Origin: an uncultured Devosia sp. | GTDB lineage: Bacteria > Pseudomonadota > Alphaproteobacteria > Rhizobiales > Devosiaceae | Direction of reading: 5' to 3' | NCBI GenBank assembly: GCA_946480655.1 | Contig: CAMLKN010000047.1 | Coordinates: 1 to 12,830 of the forward strand | DNA: 12,830 bases | Part shown: positions 6,237 through 12,830 of the stretch, in pieces | How positions within the stretch are numbered: position 1 is the first letter of the stretch | How the letters are laid out: the number at the start of each line of letters is the position of its first letter | The notes under the pieces: generated by a model | The model's database searches: none | What the model saw: the letters and a program-made list of their open reading frames with translations, nothing else | What the model was told of the DNA's origin: nothing | Translations under genes and position numbers: made by a program

Positions 6237-7394
6237 CTATTGGAACCAGGTGGTGCCCGGATACTGGTGCGCGCGGGCGACTTCCTCGTTGAGTTCGAGG
6301 CCGATGCCGGGGCGATCGCTGAGTGCGATCCTGCCATTCTTGATGATCTCGCCGCCATCGGTGATGGTCGACCAGTAGTCGCGGTGGAACCAGTGGAACT
6401 CGAGCACCAGGAAGTTGGGCACGGTGGCGCAGACATGGGCCGAGGCCATGGTGCCGATCGGCGATGACACATTGTGCGGCGCGAAGGGGACCGAATAGAG
6501 GTCGGCCAGTTCGGCGATCTTCCGGCACTCGGAAAGCCCGCCGCACTTGGGAATGTCGGGCATGATGATATCGACCGCCTGCTGTTCGAGCAGCTTGCGG
6601 AAGCCGTGGCGCAGGTAGAGGTTTTCGCCGGCGCAGATCGGCGTTGAGGTGCTGCGCGTGATCTCGGCCATGACGTCGATATTTTCTGGCGGGATCGGCT
6701 CCTCCAGCCACATCAGCTGGAGGTGTTCGAGATCGCGGGCGAGGCGGATGGCACTGTGCTTGTCGAGGCGGGTATGGAGGTCGCAGGCGACCTCAACGCC
6801 CTTGCCTGCGGCCTTCACCACCATCTCGGCCAGCTGCACCATGCGGTCATGCTCCCACTTGTTGGGAGTCATGTTGAAGCCGTCCTTTTCGTACCAATCC
6901 GTTTCCGTCCCGGTATGGCCATAGGCGCGAATGTCGAGGTCGACCTTGAGGGCGGTGAAGCCGGCTTCGAGGACCTGGTCCACTTCGCGTTGCACCTCGT
7001 CCATGTTCATGCCCGGCGAGACTTCGCAGTCGCAATAGACGCGGATAGTGTCGCGGAACTTGCCGCCCAGCAGTTCGTAGATGGGCACGTTGAGGGCCTT
7101 GCCCTTGAGGTCCCAGAGCGCGATCTCGACCCCCGTCAGCGCGGTGATGAGGGCTCCGGCAAAGCCGCCCTCAAAGACGAGGCTGCGGCGGATCTCCTCG
7201 AAAATGGCGTCGATGGCGAAGGGGTCACGGCCGACGAGCTTCTGCGCCAGTTCTTTCTCGATGATGGCAATGGCCTGGTGCCCGCCGTGAACGCATTCCC
7301 CGAGGCCGGTAATGCCGGCATCGGTTTCGATCCGCACCCAAAGATGCATGCAGTGGCCCACCGTGGCGGCAGTCTTGACGGAGGTGATCTTCAA
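6237..7394 (-). CDS. Enolase-superfamily (mandelate racemase/muconate lactonizing group) sugar-acid dehydratase-like enzyme
   Basis: This enzyme has 385 residues, a standard length. An N-terminal capping domain (1 to about 115) is followed by the metal-binding barrel. Metal ligands Asp205 (VACDLH), Glu231 (WLEEPI) and Glu257 (AGENLY) are exactly 26 apart each. Lys150-x-Asp152 and the His307-Asp280 dyad (27 apart, as in mandelate racemase) give a full set of acid/base residues. The family abstracts a proton next to a carboxylate; members in transporter clusters are mostly acid-sugar dehydratases giving 2-keto-3-deoxy acids. The substrate is not readable. The start is a TTG at 7394 (MKITSVK, the typical family N-terminus); GGGG lies 8-9 bases upstream and no in-frame ATG fits. 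It lies 47 bp downstream of the RraA-like gene, probably in one operon, and is a clear paralogue of 8308-9666 (shared ALWD and LGGKFRD motifs). Confidence 0.88.
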   Translation of the reverse strand: MKITSVKTAATVGHCMHLWVRIETDAGITGLGECVHGGHQAIAIIEKELAQKLVGRDPFAIDAIFEEIRRSLVFEGGFAGALITALTGVEIALWDLKGKALNVPIYELLGGKFRDTIRVYCDCEVSPGMNMDEVQREVDQVLEAGFTALKVDLDIRAYGHTGTETDWYEKDGFNMTPNKWEHDRMVQLAEMVVKAAGKGVEVACDLHTRLDKHSAIRLARDLEHLQLMWLEEPIPPENIDVMAEITRSTSTPICAGENLYLRHGFRKLLEQQAVDIIMPDIPKCGGLSECRKIAELADLYSVPFAPHNVSSPIGTMASAHVCATVPNFLVLEFHWFHRDYWSTITDGGEIIKNGRIALSDRPGIGLELNEEVARAHQYPGTTWFQ

Positions 7395-7441
7395 CGCAAT
7401 TCCCCAGGTAACAGCGATTTCACACGTTGGTTTCGCCGCGC

Positions 7442-8188
7442 TCAGGCTGGCTTGACCGGATTGAGCTTGCGCCAGGCCTGGTATTCTTCCTCCGCGTCAG
7501 GGTGGAGGGGGTAGTAGCGCTGGAGCGGCTCGCCGGCCATGAGCTTCATGCGGGAGAATTCTTCCCATTCGGCATGCTTCTGGCCATCCTCGAGCACCTG
7601 CTGGGCCATGGAGACCGGCACGACCACGGCGCCGTCGTCATCGGCGACGATGATGTCGCCCGGCACCACGGTCACGCCGCCGCAGGCAATGGTGACATTG
7701 ACGGCATTGGGGAAGATGTCGGTCTGTACGTGGTAGTTGGGGGACCATCCCTTGAGCCAGAGGGCAAGGTCGAGCTTTTCGACATTGGGCCGGTCGCGCA
7801 TGACGCCGTCGATGATAATGCCGGCGCCGCCTCGACCCTTGAAGTAGGTCGACATCATGTCCCCGAATATGCCCGAGCGCATGTCGCCGCGCGCGTCGAC
7901 CACCACAACGTCGCCCTCCTGCACATGATAGAGAACGTGCCTGTGGAGCTGTGTTTCGGGGTCGGCATATTCGCCTTCGCTGAAGAGGTCCGGCCGTTGG
8001 GGAAGACATTGCAGCGTCAGCGCGGGGCCACAGATGACCTTGCCTTTGGTCTGGGGCAGGATGCCGGTCATGTGCGGGTTCTTGAACCCCATATGCCCGA
8101 GCGTTCCCGCTATTGTTGCGGCGCCCAGATGCTTCAGGCCTTCGACAAGCTCCCTTGGCGGCCGGCTGATATCGGCAGACTTGATCAT
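7442..8188 (-). CDS. RraA-like / class II pyruvate aldolase-type protein
   Basis: This protein has 248 residues, longer than RNase-E inhibitor RraA (about 160) and close to the HMG/CHA-aldolase-like members. The core reads RGDMRSGIFGDMM (100-112) and IIIDGVMRD (124-132). Asp110 is followed after exactly 20 residues by Arg131-Asp132, the spacing of the active-site motif that binds pyruvate enolate and metal in the aldolase members. Next to dehydratases that make 2-keto-3-deoxy acids, a retro-aldol cleavage or decarboxylation releasing pyruvate is the reasonable guess, but RraA-fold proteins are often misannotated and the reaction here is unproven. The C-terminal 60 residues (about 190-248) extend beyond the core. 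The start at 8188 has GGGGGAG 6 bases upstream. It is the first gene of the minus-strand pair, divergent from 8308-9666. Confidence 0.85.
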   Translation of the reverse strand: MIKSADISRPPRELVEGLKHLGAATIAGTLGHMGFKNPHMTGILPQTKGKVICGPALTLQCLPQRPDLFSEGEYADPETQLHRHVLYHVQEGDVVVVDARGDMRSGIFGDMMSTYFKGRGGAGIIIDGVMRDRPNVEKLDLALWLKGWSPNYHVQTDIFPNAVNVTIACGGVTVVPGDIIVADDDGAVVVPVSMAQQVLEDGQKHAEWEEFSRMKLMAGEPLQRYYPLHPDAEEEYQAWRKLNPVKPA

Positions 8189-8221
8189 AGTGACTCCCCC
8201 TCTGCGCCTACCATACCAGCC

Positions 8222-8249
8222 TTGGTTGCGGGGAAAAGCAGTCTATAGT
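8222..8249 (+). promoter_or_regulatory. Candidate promoter for the second dehydratase-like gene
   Basis: TTGGTT (8222-8227) and TATAGT (8244-8249) are 16 bp apart in the 119-bp divergent gap. The -10 box matches consensus at five of six bases. It would start transcription near 8256, 50 bases ahead of the chosen ATG at 8308. The opposite strand offers only a weak -10 (TATGGT, 8215-8210) for the RraA-like gene. No operator-like palindrome was found in this gap. Confidence 0.45.
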
Positions 8250-8307
8250 GCCCAAGCGATCAAACGTGCTCGAAGCGGCACGGATCAGGCCGAGCGGGGA
8301 GGGCGGT

Positions 8308-9666
8308 ATGGACGCCGACAGAGCTGCAGAGACGATTGAGGCCAATGTCAGGACGGCCTCCCGGCCGAGCGAGCTGCGCATCACCGACATGCGGGTCGCC
8401 GAGATCGTCGGCGCGCCCTTCACATCGGCCCTCGTCAAAATCTACACCAATCAGGGCATAGTCGGCTTCGGCGAGGTGCGTGACGGCGCCAGCGCTACCT
8501 ATGCCCTTATGCTGAAGAGCCGCCTCCTGGGCGAGAACCCACTCGACATCGATCGCTTGTTCCGACGCCTCAAGCAGTTCGGCGGCCACGGGCGGCAGGG
8601 CGGGGGCGTCTCGGCCATCGAGATTGCCCTGTGGGACATTGCCGGCAAGGCCTATGGCGTCCCAATTTACCAGATGCTGGGCGGCAAGTTCCGCGACAAG
8701 GTACGCATCTATTGCGACACCGACGCCGAAAAGCCGAGCGGTACGGAAACTGGCAAGCGCCTCAAGGCCCGTATGGATATGGGCTTCACCTTCCTCAAGA
8801 TGGACCTCGGCCTGATGCAGATTGCCGACGTGCCGGGCGCGGTCGTGGCGCCTGCCGGTTCGCTCGAAGGTTATCGGGTCCATCCCGGCCATGGCCGGGC
8901 GAGGACCATGGAGGACAGGCGCGCCCGTAACGCCGTCTACGACACGCACAATGTCCGCCATCCCTTCACCGGCCTGCACTTCTCCGACAAGGGCCTTGAT
9001 CTGCTCGAGCAGTACATTGCCGAAGTCCGCGAAGTGATCGGCTACGAAGTGCCGCTGGCCATCGACCATGTCGGGCATATCTCGCTGCAGAACGGCATAC
9101 GGCTGGCGCGGCGCATCGAGAAATATGTCCCGGCATGGCTCGAGGACGTCATTCCCTGGCAGTATACAGACCAGTATCGCCAGCTGCAGCAAGCGACCAC
9201 GGTTCCCATCTGCACAGGCGAGGACATCTACCTCAAGGAGGGCTTCGAGCCGCTGCTCAAGGCGGGCATTTCGGTGATCCATCCGGACCTGCTGACCTCC
9301 GGCGGCATTCTTGAGACCAAGAAGATCGGCGACATGGCGCAGGACCATGGCGTGGCCATGGCCATCCATATGGCAGAGAGCCCGATAGCCTGCATGGCGG
9401 CAGCCCATGTCGCGGTGGCGACCGAGAACTTCATGGCCCTCGAATATCACTCGGTGGAGGTCGACTGGTGGGATGATATCGTCACCGGCCTGCCCAAGCC
9501 GTTGGTGAAGGACGGCTTCATCGAGGTACCCGACAAGCCTGGCCTCGGCATCGACGATGTGGTGGACGAAGTCATCAGCCAGCATCTGCAGCCGGGCGTT
9601 ACCGGCATCTGGCAGGACACCGGGCATTGGGACGACGAGTATTCCTGGGATCGGACCTGGAGCTGA
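8308..9666 (+). CDS. Enolase-superfamily dehydratase-like enzyme, larger paralogue
   Basis: This enzyme has 452 residues. The capping domain reaches about residue 130 and the barrel carries metal ligands Asp253, Glu279 (WLEDVI) and Glu305 (TGEDIY), 26 apart as in its paralogue at 6237-7394. Lys164-x-Asp166 and the His354-Asp327 dyad (27 apart) complete the active site. It differs by about 34 extra residues between the Lys motif and the first metal ligand (about 175-225, rich in His, Arg and Asp), a region that lines the active site in this superfamily, so a different substrate is likely. It also has a Trp/Asp-rich tail ([16 protein letters not shown]). Acid-sugar dehydration is the probable chemistry; the substrate is unknown. 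The ATG at 8308 has GGGGAGGG just upstream (8296-8303); a GTG at 8248 overlaps the candidate -10 box and is rejected. It is divergent from the RraA-like gene. Confidence 0.88.
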   Translation: MDADRAAETIEANVRTASRPSELRITDMRVAEIVGAPFTSALVKIYTNQGIVGFGEVRDGASATYALMLKSRLLGENPLDIDRLFRRLKQFGGHGRQGGGVSAIEIALWDIAGKAYGVPIYQMLGGKFRDKVRIYCDTDAEKPSGTETGKRLKARMDMGFTFLKMDLGLMQIADVPGAVVAPAGSLEGYRVHPGHGRARTMEDRRARNAVYDTHNVRHPFTGLHFSDKGLDLLEQYIAEVREVIGYEVPLAIDHVGHISLQNGIRLARRIEKYVPAWLEDVIPWQYTDQYRQLQQATTVPICTGEDIYLKEGFEPLLKAGISVIHPDLLTSGGILETKKIGDMAQDHGVAMAIHMAESPIACMAAAHVAVATENFMALEYHSVEVDWWDDIVTGLPKPLVKDGFIEVPDKPGLGIDDVVDEVISQHLQPGVTGIWQDTGHWDDEYSWDRTWS

Positions 9667-9846
9667 GCTCGCCGACCCTGGCCGCCAGACCGGCTGCGCA
9701 GTCATAAGCCGCCAAGCGACTATTCGCGCCGCCGACGACCAATGGCATTGCTTCTGAGTATCCCCGTGCTTCAAAGCGCGGCCATGCCGAGTGGCAACCG
9801 CTGCTCCCTGCCGCCTGCCTTGTAGAAGGGCGCTTCCAAAAAATAT

Positions 9847-9860
9847 GGATCGTTCCAAAA
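9847..9860 (+). promoter_or_regulatory. LacI-type operator copy 1 (upstream of promoter)
   Basis: GGATCGTTCCAAAA repeats, with one base changed inside the palindrome, the element at 9900-9913. The central CpG flanked by near-symmetric arms (GGAtCGtTCC) is the layout of LacI-family operators. It ends about 6-10 bp before the TTGACT -35 box. No LacI-family gene lies in this window, so the regulator would be encoded elsewhere. Confidence 0.5.
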
Positions 9861-9866
9861 ACTGCC

Positions 9867-9896
9867 TTGACTCCCGCTGATCGCATTCGATAGAGA
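9867..9896 (+). promoter_or_regulatory. Candidate promoter of the CoA-transferase operon
   Basis: TTGACT (9867-9872) is a good -35 box. The -10 is unclear: GATAGA (16-bp spacing) or TAGAGA (18-bp) within 9889-9896 are only moderate matches. The two LacI-style operators bracket this stretch, which supports its being the regulated promoter. The leader to the start codon would be about 110 nt. Confidence 0.45.
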
Positions 9897-9899
9897 ATA

Positions 9900-9913
9900 G
9901 GAACGTTCCAAAC
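9900..9913 (+). promoter_or_regulatory. LacI-type operator copy 2 (downstream of -10)
   Basis: GGAACGTTCC (9900-9909) is a perfect palindrome centred on CpG, followed by AAAC as in copy 1. Its centre is 53 bp from that of copy 1, close to five helical turns, so a tetrameric or looping repressor could hold both on one face of the DNA. It overlaps the start of a further inverted repeat, TTCCAAAC (9906-9913) with GTTTGGAA (9920-9927). Confidence 0.55.
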
Positions 9914-9924
9914 AAACCGGTTTG
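9913..9924. promoter_or_regulatory. Perfect palindrome CAAACCGGTTTG
   Basis: This is a 12-bp perfect palindrome centred on CCGG, again of the type favoured by LacI-family repressors. It lies inside the larger inverted repeat 9906-9927 and directly downstream of operator copy 2. It may extend the operator or be a separate site. Inference only. Confidence 0.45.
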
Positions 9925-9965
9925 GAATGCGGTGGGCGGCGAGACAGTCGTCCCCGCGGCGGTGT

Positions 9966-9983
9966 CCCTGACGGATGTCAGGG
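9966..9983 (+). other. Leader stem-loop ahead of the CoA-transferase
   Basis: CCCTGAC (9966-9972) and GTCAGGG (9977-9983) form a perfect 7-bp stem with a GGAT loop, 31 bases before the start codon. No T-run follows, so it is not an intrinsic terminator. It may shape the leader or protect the 5' end of the message; no riboswitch class is recognised. Confidence 0.5.
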
Positions 9984-10013
9984 TCCTGCGCTTCGAGAAC
10001 AACAGAGACAGCG

Positions 10014-11585
10014 ATGACCAAGATTGTCAGCGCCGCGGAAGCGGCTGCCCGGATTTCTGACGGCTGCGTGGTGACGGTCTCCTCGTCCTCCTCGCTCGGT
10101 TGTCCCGATCTCGTGCTCAAGGCCATCGGCGAGCGCTTCGAGGCCGAGGGCCATCCGCGCAACCTGACCACCCTGCATCCCATTGCGGCGGGCGACATGT
10201 ACGGGGTCAGGGGCATCGACCATATCGCCAGGGACGGACTGCTGACCCGCGTCCTTGCCGGCTCCTACCCTTCGGGACCATCCAGCCTGCCCATGCCGCA
10301 GATCTGGCGCATGATCGAGGACAATCGCGTCGCTGCCTACAACGTGCCTTCGGGCATCCTGTTCGACATGCACCGCGAGGCGGCCGCCCGGCGCCCCGGC
10401 GTGCTGACGCAGGTGGGGCTCGATACTTTCGCCGATCCGGTCCGCCAGGGCTGCGCCATGAACGAGAAGGGTGCCGCCGCACCCATCGTTTCCCGCGTGG
10501 AATTCGGTGGCGAGACCTGGCTGCATTTCCCCAATATCCAGCCCGATGTCTGCATCCTCAGGGCCACCACGGCCGATGAGTGGGGCAACCTCACCTACGA
10601 ACATGAAGGCGCCTATCTCGGCGGGCTCGAACAGGCCATCGCCACCCGCAACAATGGCGGCCTCGTCATTGCGCAGGTCAAGCGCGTGACCGCCTCGGGG
10701 TCGCTGCGGCCCCATGATGTGCGCGTGCCGGGACACCTGATTGATCTGGTGGTGATCGACCCCGACCAGAAACAGACCTGCGAGACGGACTACGATCCGG
10801 CCATATCCGGGCAGGTCATGCGGCCATGGAGCAGCTTCCGCCTCGCCGCGCATGGTGTCGAAAAGGTCATAGCGCGCCGCGCGGCCATGGAACTCAAGGG
10901 CGGCATGACCGCCAATCTGGGCTTTGGCATCAGCGCCATGGTGCCGCGCATCCTCCTCGAGGAAGGCCATCCCAAGGCGGTGACCTGGGCGATCGAGCAG
11001 GGCGCCGTCGGGGGCATGCCGCTGACCGATTTCGCCTTTGGCTGTGCCGCCAATGCCGACGCCTACATGCCCTCGCCGCAGCAGTTCATCTATTTCCAGG
11101 GCGGCGGCTTCGACGTCTCTTTCCTGTCCTTCCTCGAAGTGGACGTGGAGGGGAATGTCAACGTCTCCAAGCTGGGCAAGAAGCCCTACCTGACCGCCGG
11201 CTGCGGCGGCTTTGTCGATATCACCGCCAATGCCCGCAAGATCGTGTTTTCGGGCTGGTTCGAGGCGGGTGCGGACGTTGCCCTGACCGAGACCGGCATC
11301 CGCATCGACCGGCCGGGCAAGTTTACCAAGATGGTCGAAGCGGTCGAGCACGTGACCTTTTCGGGCCGCCGGGCGCGCGAGCTGGGCCAGGACGTCCTCT
11401 ATGTCACCGAGCGCTGCGTGATGCGCCTCACCGATGCCGGTCTGGTAGCCACCGAGATCATGCCCGGCGTCGATCCGCAGGCGCATATCGTCGATGCCAG
11501 CCAGGGCCGCGTGCGCGTCGCCGGCGATGCCATCACCATGCCGGCTGCGCTGTTCGGAACCGGGCCGATGGGGTGGCAGCCATGA
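10014..11585 (+). CDS. Family I CoA-transferase (acetate/propionate CoA-transferase type)
   Basis: This enzyme moves CoA between carboxylic acids through a glutamyl-CoA thioester; 523 residues with both subunit-like halves in one chain, normal for the PCT/YdiF group. The N-terminal half (about 1-270) has the glycine/serine-rich start SSSSSLGCPD (23-32). The C-terminal half carries the active-site loop AIEQGAVGG with catalytic Glu328, then FQGGGFDVSFLSF (361-373) and EGNVNVSKLG, all standard. It would activate a short-chain acid for the crotonase that follows; the acceptor is unknown. The start at 10014 is chosen because the family N-terminus begins there (MTKIVSAAEAA); an ATG at 9975 lies in the leader hairpin and adds 13 unrelated residues. 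The ribosome site is weak (GAGA). Its stop overlaps the next start by ATGA (11582-11585), so the two are translationally coupled. Confidence 0.92.
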   Translation: MTKIVSAAEAAARISDGCVVTVSSSSSLGCPDLVLKAIGERFEAEGHPRNLTTLHPIAAGDMYGVRGIDHIARDGLLTRVLAGSYPSGPSSLPMPQIWRMIEDNRVAAYNVPSGILFDMHREAAARRPGVLTQVGLDTFADPVRQGCAMNEKGAAAPIVSRVEFGGETWLHFPNIQPDVCILRATTADEWGNLTYEHEGAYLGGLEQAIATRNNGGLVIAQVKRVTASGSLRPHDVRVPGHLIDLVVIDPDQKQTCETDYDPAISGQVMRPWSSFRLAAHGVEKVIARRAAMELKGGMTANLGFGISAMVPRILLEEGHPKAVTWAIEQGAVGGMPLTDFAFGCAANADAYMPSPQQFIYFQGGGFDVSFLSFLEVDVEGNVNVSKLGKKPYLTAGCGGFVDITANARKIVFSGWFEAGADVALTETGIRIDRPGKFTKMVEAVEHVTFSGRRARELGQDVLYVTERCVMRLTDAGLVATEIMPGVDPQAHIVDASQGRVRVAGDAITMPAALFGTGPMGWQP

Positions 11586-12349
11586 GCCAGGTTCACCTCG
11601 ACATTCGCGGGCCGATCGCCGAGATACGCCTCGACAATCCGGGCAAGCTCAATGCCTTCACGGTCGAGATGCTGGCCCAGCTCGCCGCCCACCTTGAAGT
11701 GGTCGAGGCCCATCGCGATGTCGCCTGCCTTTTGGTGACGGCGACCCCGGCCAAGGCCTTCTGTTCGGGCGCCGACATCAACGCCTGGGGCGGCCTGTCG
11801 CCGGCCGAATTCGCCCGCAACTGGGTGCGTGGGGGCCACCGGATATTCGACCGGCTGGCCCGGCTAGCCAAGCCCAGCATAGCAGTGCTTGGCGCCCACG
11901 CCTTTGGCGGCGGGCTGGAACTGGCCGCCGCTTGCGATGTGCGGGTGATGGCCCCCGGAGCGACCATCGCCCTGCCGGAAGCGGGTGTCGGCATTGTGCC
12001 GGGCTGGTCGGGTACGCAGCGCCTCGCGCGGCTGCTGCCGGAACCGATGCTCAAGGAAATGGCCCTGTTCGGCCGGCGGATCGGTGCGGACCGGTGCCTT
12101 GCGGTCGGGTTCGTTGCCGAGGTGGCTGAGGACCCGCTGGCGGTGGCCGAGGCCATGGCGACGCGCGTGGCGGAGCTGTCGCCCCGGGCGGTCGAGATCG
12201 CCAAGGCGATGATCCATGCCGCACGCGACGAAGATGCCGGGGCGATGATCGAGGCGCTGGGAGGCGCCGCCATTGCGGCCAGCGCCGACCGGGCCGAGGG
12301 CGTCCAGGCCTTCCGCGAGAAGCGCAAACCCAAGTTTCCGGGACACTGA
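11582..12349 (+). CDS. Enoyl-CoA hydratase/isomerase family protein (crotonase)
   Basis: A 255-residue crotonase-fold enzyme, full length for the family. The oxyanion-hole segment is AFCSGADI (59-66) and the second is AHAFGGGLELAAACDV (105-120). Both acidic residues used by hydratases are kept: Glu113 (GGLELA) and Glu133 (ALPEAG), 20 apart as in the classical enzyme, followed by PGWSGTQRL. Hydration or dehydration of an acyl-CoA made by the upstream CoA-transferase is therefore likely, though crotonases also isomerise, decarboxylate or hydrolyse. The coupled ATGA overlap with the CoA-transferase and a 3-base gap to the aldehyde dehydrogenase mark one operon. The same frame is open far upstream inside the CoA-transferase gene, but the family N-terminus (VHLDIRGPIAEIRLDNP) starts at the ATG at 11582. 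Confidence 0.92.
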   Translation: MSQVHLDIRGPIAEIRLDNPGKLNAFTVEMLAQLAAHLEVVEAHRDVACLLVTATPAKAFCSGADINAWGGLSPAEFARNWVRGGHRIFDRLARLAKPSIAVLGAHAFGGGLELAAACDVRVMAPGATIALPEAGVGIVPGWSGTQRLARLLPEPMLKEMALFGRRIGADRCLAVGFVAEVAEDPLAVAEAMATRVAELSPRAVEIAKAMIHAARDEDAGAMIEALGGAAIAASADRAEGVQAFREKRKPKFPGH

Positions 12350-12352
12350 ATC

Positions 12353-12830
12353 ATGGACATGACTGTCATTCCCTCGACCCGCACCGGCCTGCCGACCGAA
12401 CCCTTTGTCGGGCGCCACTTCATCAGTGGCGAATGGCGCGAGAGCGCGGACGGCGCCACGTTCGATCGCATCGCGCCGTCCCATGGCATTGTCGTCAGCC
12501 GGAGCGCAAGGGGTGGCGAAGCCGAGGCCGAGGCTGCAATCAAGGCAGCGCGCGCCGCTTTCGACAGCGGTGTCTGGAGCCGGATTTCGGGCAAGGCGCG
12601 GGGCGAGGTCCTGCTGCGCGTGGCCGACCTGATCGCTGCCAATGTCGAGCGTTTCGCGCTGATCGAAACGCTGGAGACGGGCAAGCCGATCACCCAGGCC
12701 CGCAACGAAGTTTCCGGTGCTGCCGATCTGTGGCGCTATGCGGCGGCGCTGGCCCGTACCACGAAGGGCGACAGCCACAATACCCTGGGCGAGGACATCC
12801 TCGGGGTCGTGATCAAGGAGCCCATCGGCG
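12353..12830 (+). CDS. NAD(P)-dependent aldehyde dehydrogenase, N-terminal part
   Basis: The frame is open from ATG 12353 to the window edge (159 complete codons, no stop). It shows the N-terminal pattern of the aldehyde dehydrogenase family: FISGEWRESADG near residues 23-34, an Ala-rich helix EAAIKAARAAFDSGVW (62-77), LETLETGKPI-like text (ALIETLETGKPI, 102-113) and, at the end, VIKEPIG, which in full proteins leads into the nucleotide-binding domain. The catalytic Cys and Glu lie beyond the window, so the substrate class is open; oxidation of a semialdehyde or aldehyde to an acid fits a CoA-transferase/crotonase operon. The gap from the crotonase stop is 3 bases. A second in-frame ATG (12359) is an alternative start. 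Confidence 0.9.
   Translation, partial: MDMTVIPSTRTGLPTEPFVGRHFISGEWRESADGATFDRIAPSHGIVVSRSARGGEAEAEAAIKAARAAFDSGVWSRISGKARGEVLLRVADLIAANVERFALIETLETGKPITQARNEVSGAADLWRYAAALARTTKGDSHNTLGEDILGVVIKEPIG

Larger units (their letters stand above)
9667..10013. promoter_or_regulatory. Control region ahead of the CoA-transferase operon
   Basis: This 347-bp gap has no supportable gene. The first 160 bases (9667-9826) look featureless, with no convincing terminator for the preceding gene. From 9830 on it is AT-richer and holds a cluster of TTCCAAA elements: direct copies at 9834, 9853 and 9906, and an inverted copy at 9921-9927. It also has two GGAWCGTTCC operators, a TTGACT promoter box, the palindrome CAAACCGGTTTG and a leader hairpin. 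Each is listed separately where it can be delimited. Confidence 0.75.

Noticed and set aside
8248..8307. GTG start for the larger enolase-superfamily enzyme
   Set aside because: The GTG lies within or next to the candidate -10 box TATAGT and has no ribosome site; ATG 8308 has GGGGAGGG just upstream.
8260..10002. Long open frame on the minus strand (580 codons)
   Set aside because: It is antisense to the second enolase-superfamily enzyme and runs through its promoter-side and downstream gaps; the translation shows no family motifs and is a by-product of GC-biased third positions.
9975..10013. ATG at 9975 as CoA-transferase start
   Set aside because: It begins in the loop of a perfect leader hairpin and adds 13 residues unlike the family N-terminus.
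9978..11486. Long open frame on the minus strand (502 codons)
   Set aside because: It is antisense to the CoA-transferase, whose catalytic motifs are unmistakable; the antisense product is low-complexity and has no domain.
10826..11581. Upstream extension of the crotonase frame inside the CoA-transferase gene
   Set aside because: The translation is Arg/Gly-rich shadow sequence; the crotonase fold begins at ATG 11582, which overlaps the CoA-transferase stop as ATGA.
1..12830. CRISPR arrays, tRNA or rRNA genes, transposase genes
   Set aside because: No regularly spaced repeats, cloverleaf or rRNA-like segments, or transposase motifs were seen in either strand.

Overview
The window looks like a chromosomal catabolic region of an alphaproteobacterium, most likely of the order Hyphomicrobiales (Rhizobiales). 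The DNA is GC-rich with strong G/C third-position bias. The genes are ABC sugar transporters and sugar-acid enzymes typical of that group. Between two convergent genes lies a 107-bp double-hairpin mosaic repeat (6087-6193) that resembles the RIME-type intergenic repeats of rhizobia. Genus cannot be fixed from the sequence alone.

Layout. Bases 1-320 hold the C-terminal end of a LysR-type regulator. Bases 463-5341 encode a complete carbohydrate ABC importer: a divergently transcribed ATPase (463-1515, minus), a Tat-exported solute-binding protein (1837-3237, plus) and one 653-residue membrane protein in which the two usual permease subunits (MalF-like and MalG-like) are fused. A FadR/GntR-family repressor (5338-6090) overlaps the permease stop codon by ATGA. 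A near-perfect FadR-type operator (CTTTTGTCCGACAAAAG, 1620-1636) sits in the divergent promoter region of the importer and is the obvious candidate target of that repressor. After the repeat come an enolase-superfamily dehydratase-like enzyme and an RraA-like (class II pyruvate aldolase-type) protein, both on the minus strand. A second, larger enolase-superfamily enzyme (8308-9666) diverges from them. A 347-bp gap carries two LacI-style operators 53 bp apart that bracket a promoter. It leads into a tightly coupled plus-strand operon: a family I CoA-transferase (10014-11585), an enoyl-CoA hydratase/isomerase (11582-12349) and the N-terminal part of an aldehyde dehydrogenase (12353 to the window end).

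How the genes may work together (inference). The importer would bring in a sugar or sugar acid. The two paralogous enolase-superfamily enzymes would dehydrate aldonic or uronic-type acids to 2-keto-3-deoxy acids, and the RraA-like protein could cleave or otherwise process these. The CoA-transferase, crotonase and aldehyde dehydrogenase would handle a resulting short-chain (hydroxy/aldehyde) acid through CoA chemistry. This combination is unusual enough to be the main functional puzzle of the window. The CoA module has its own promoter and operators, however, so it may be an independent neighbour. No substrate can be named from the sequence.
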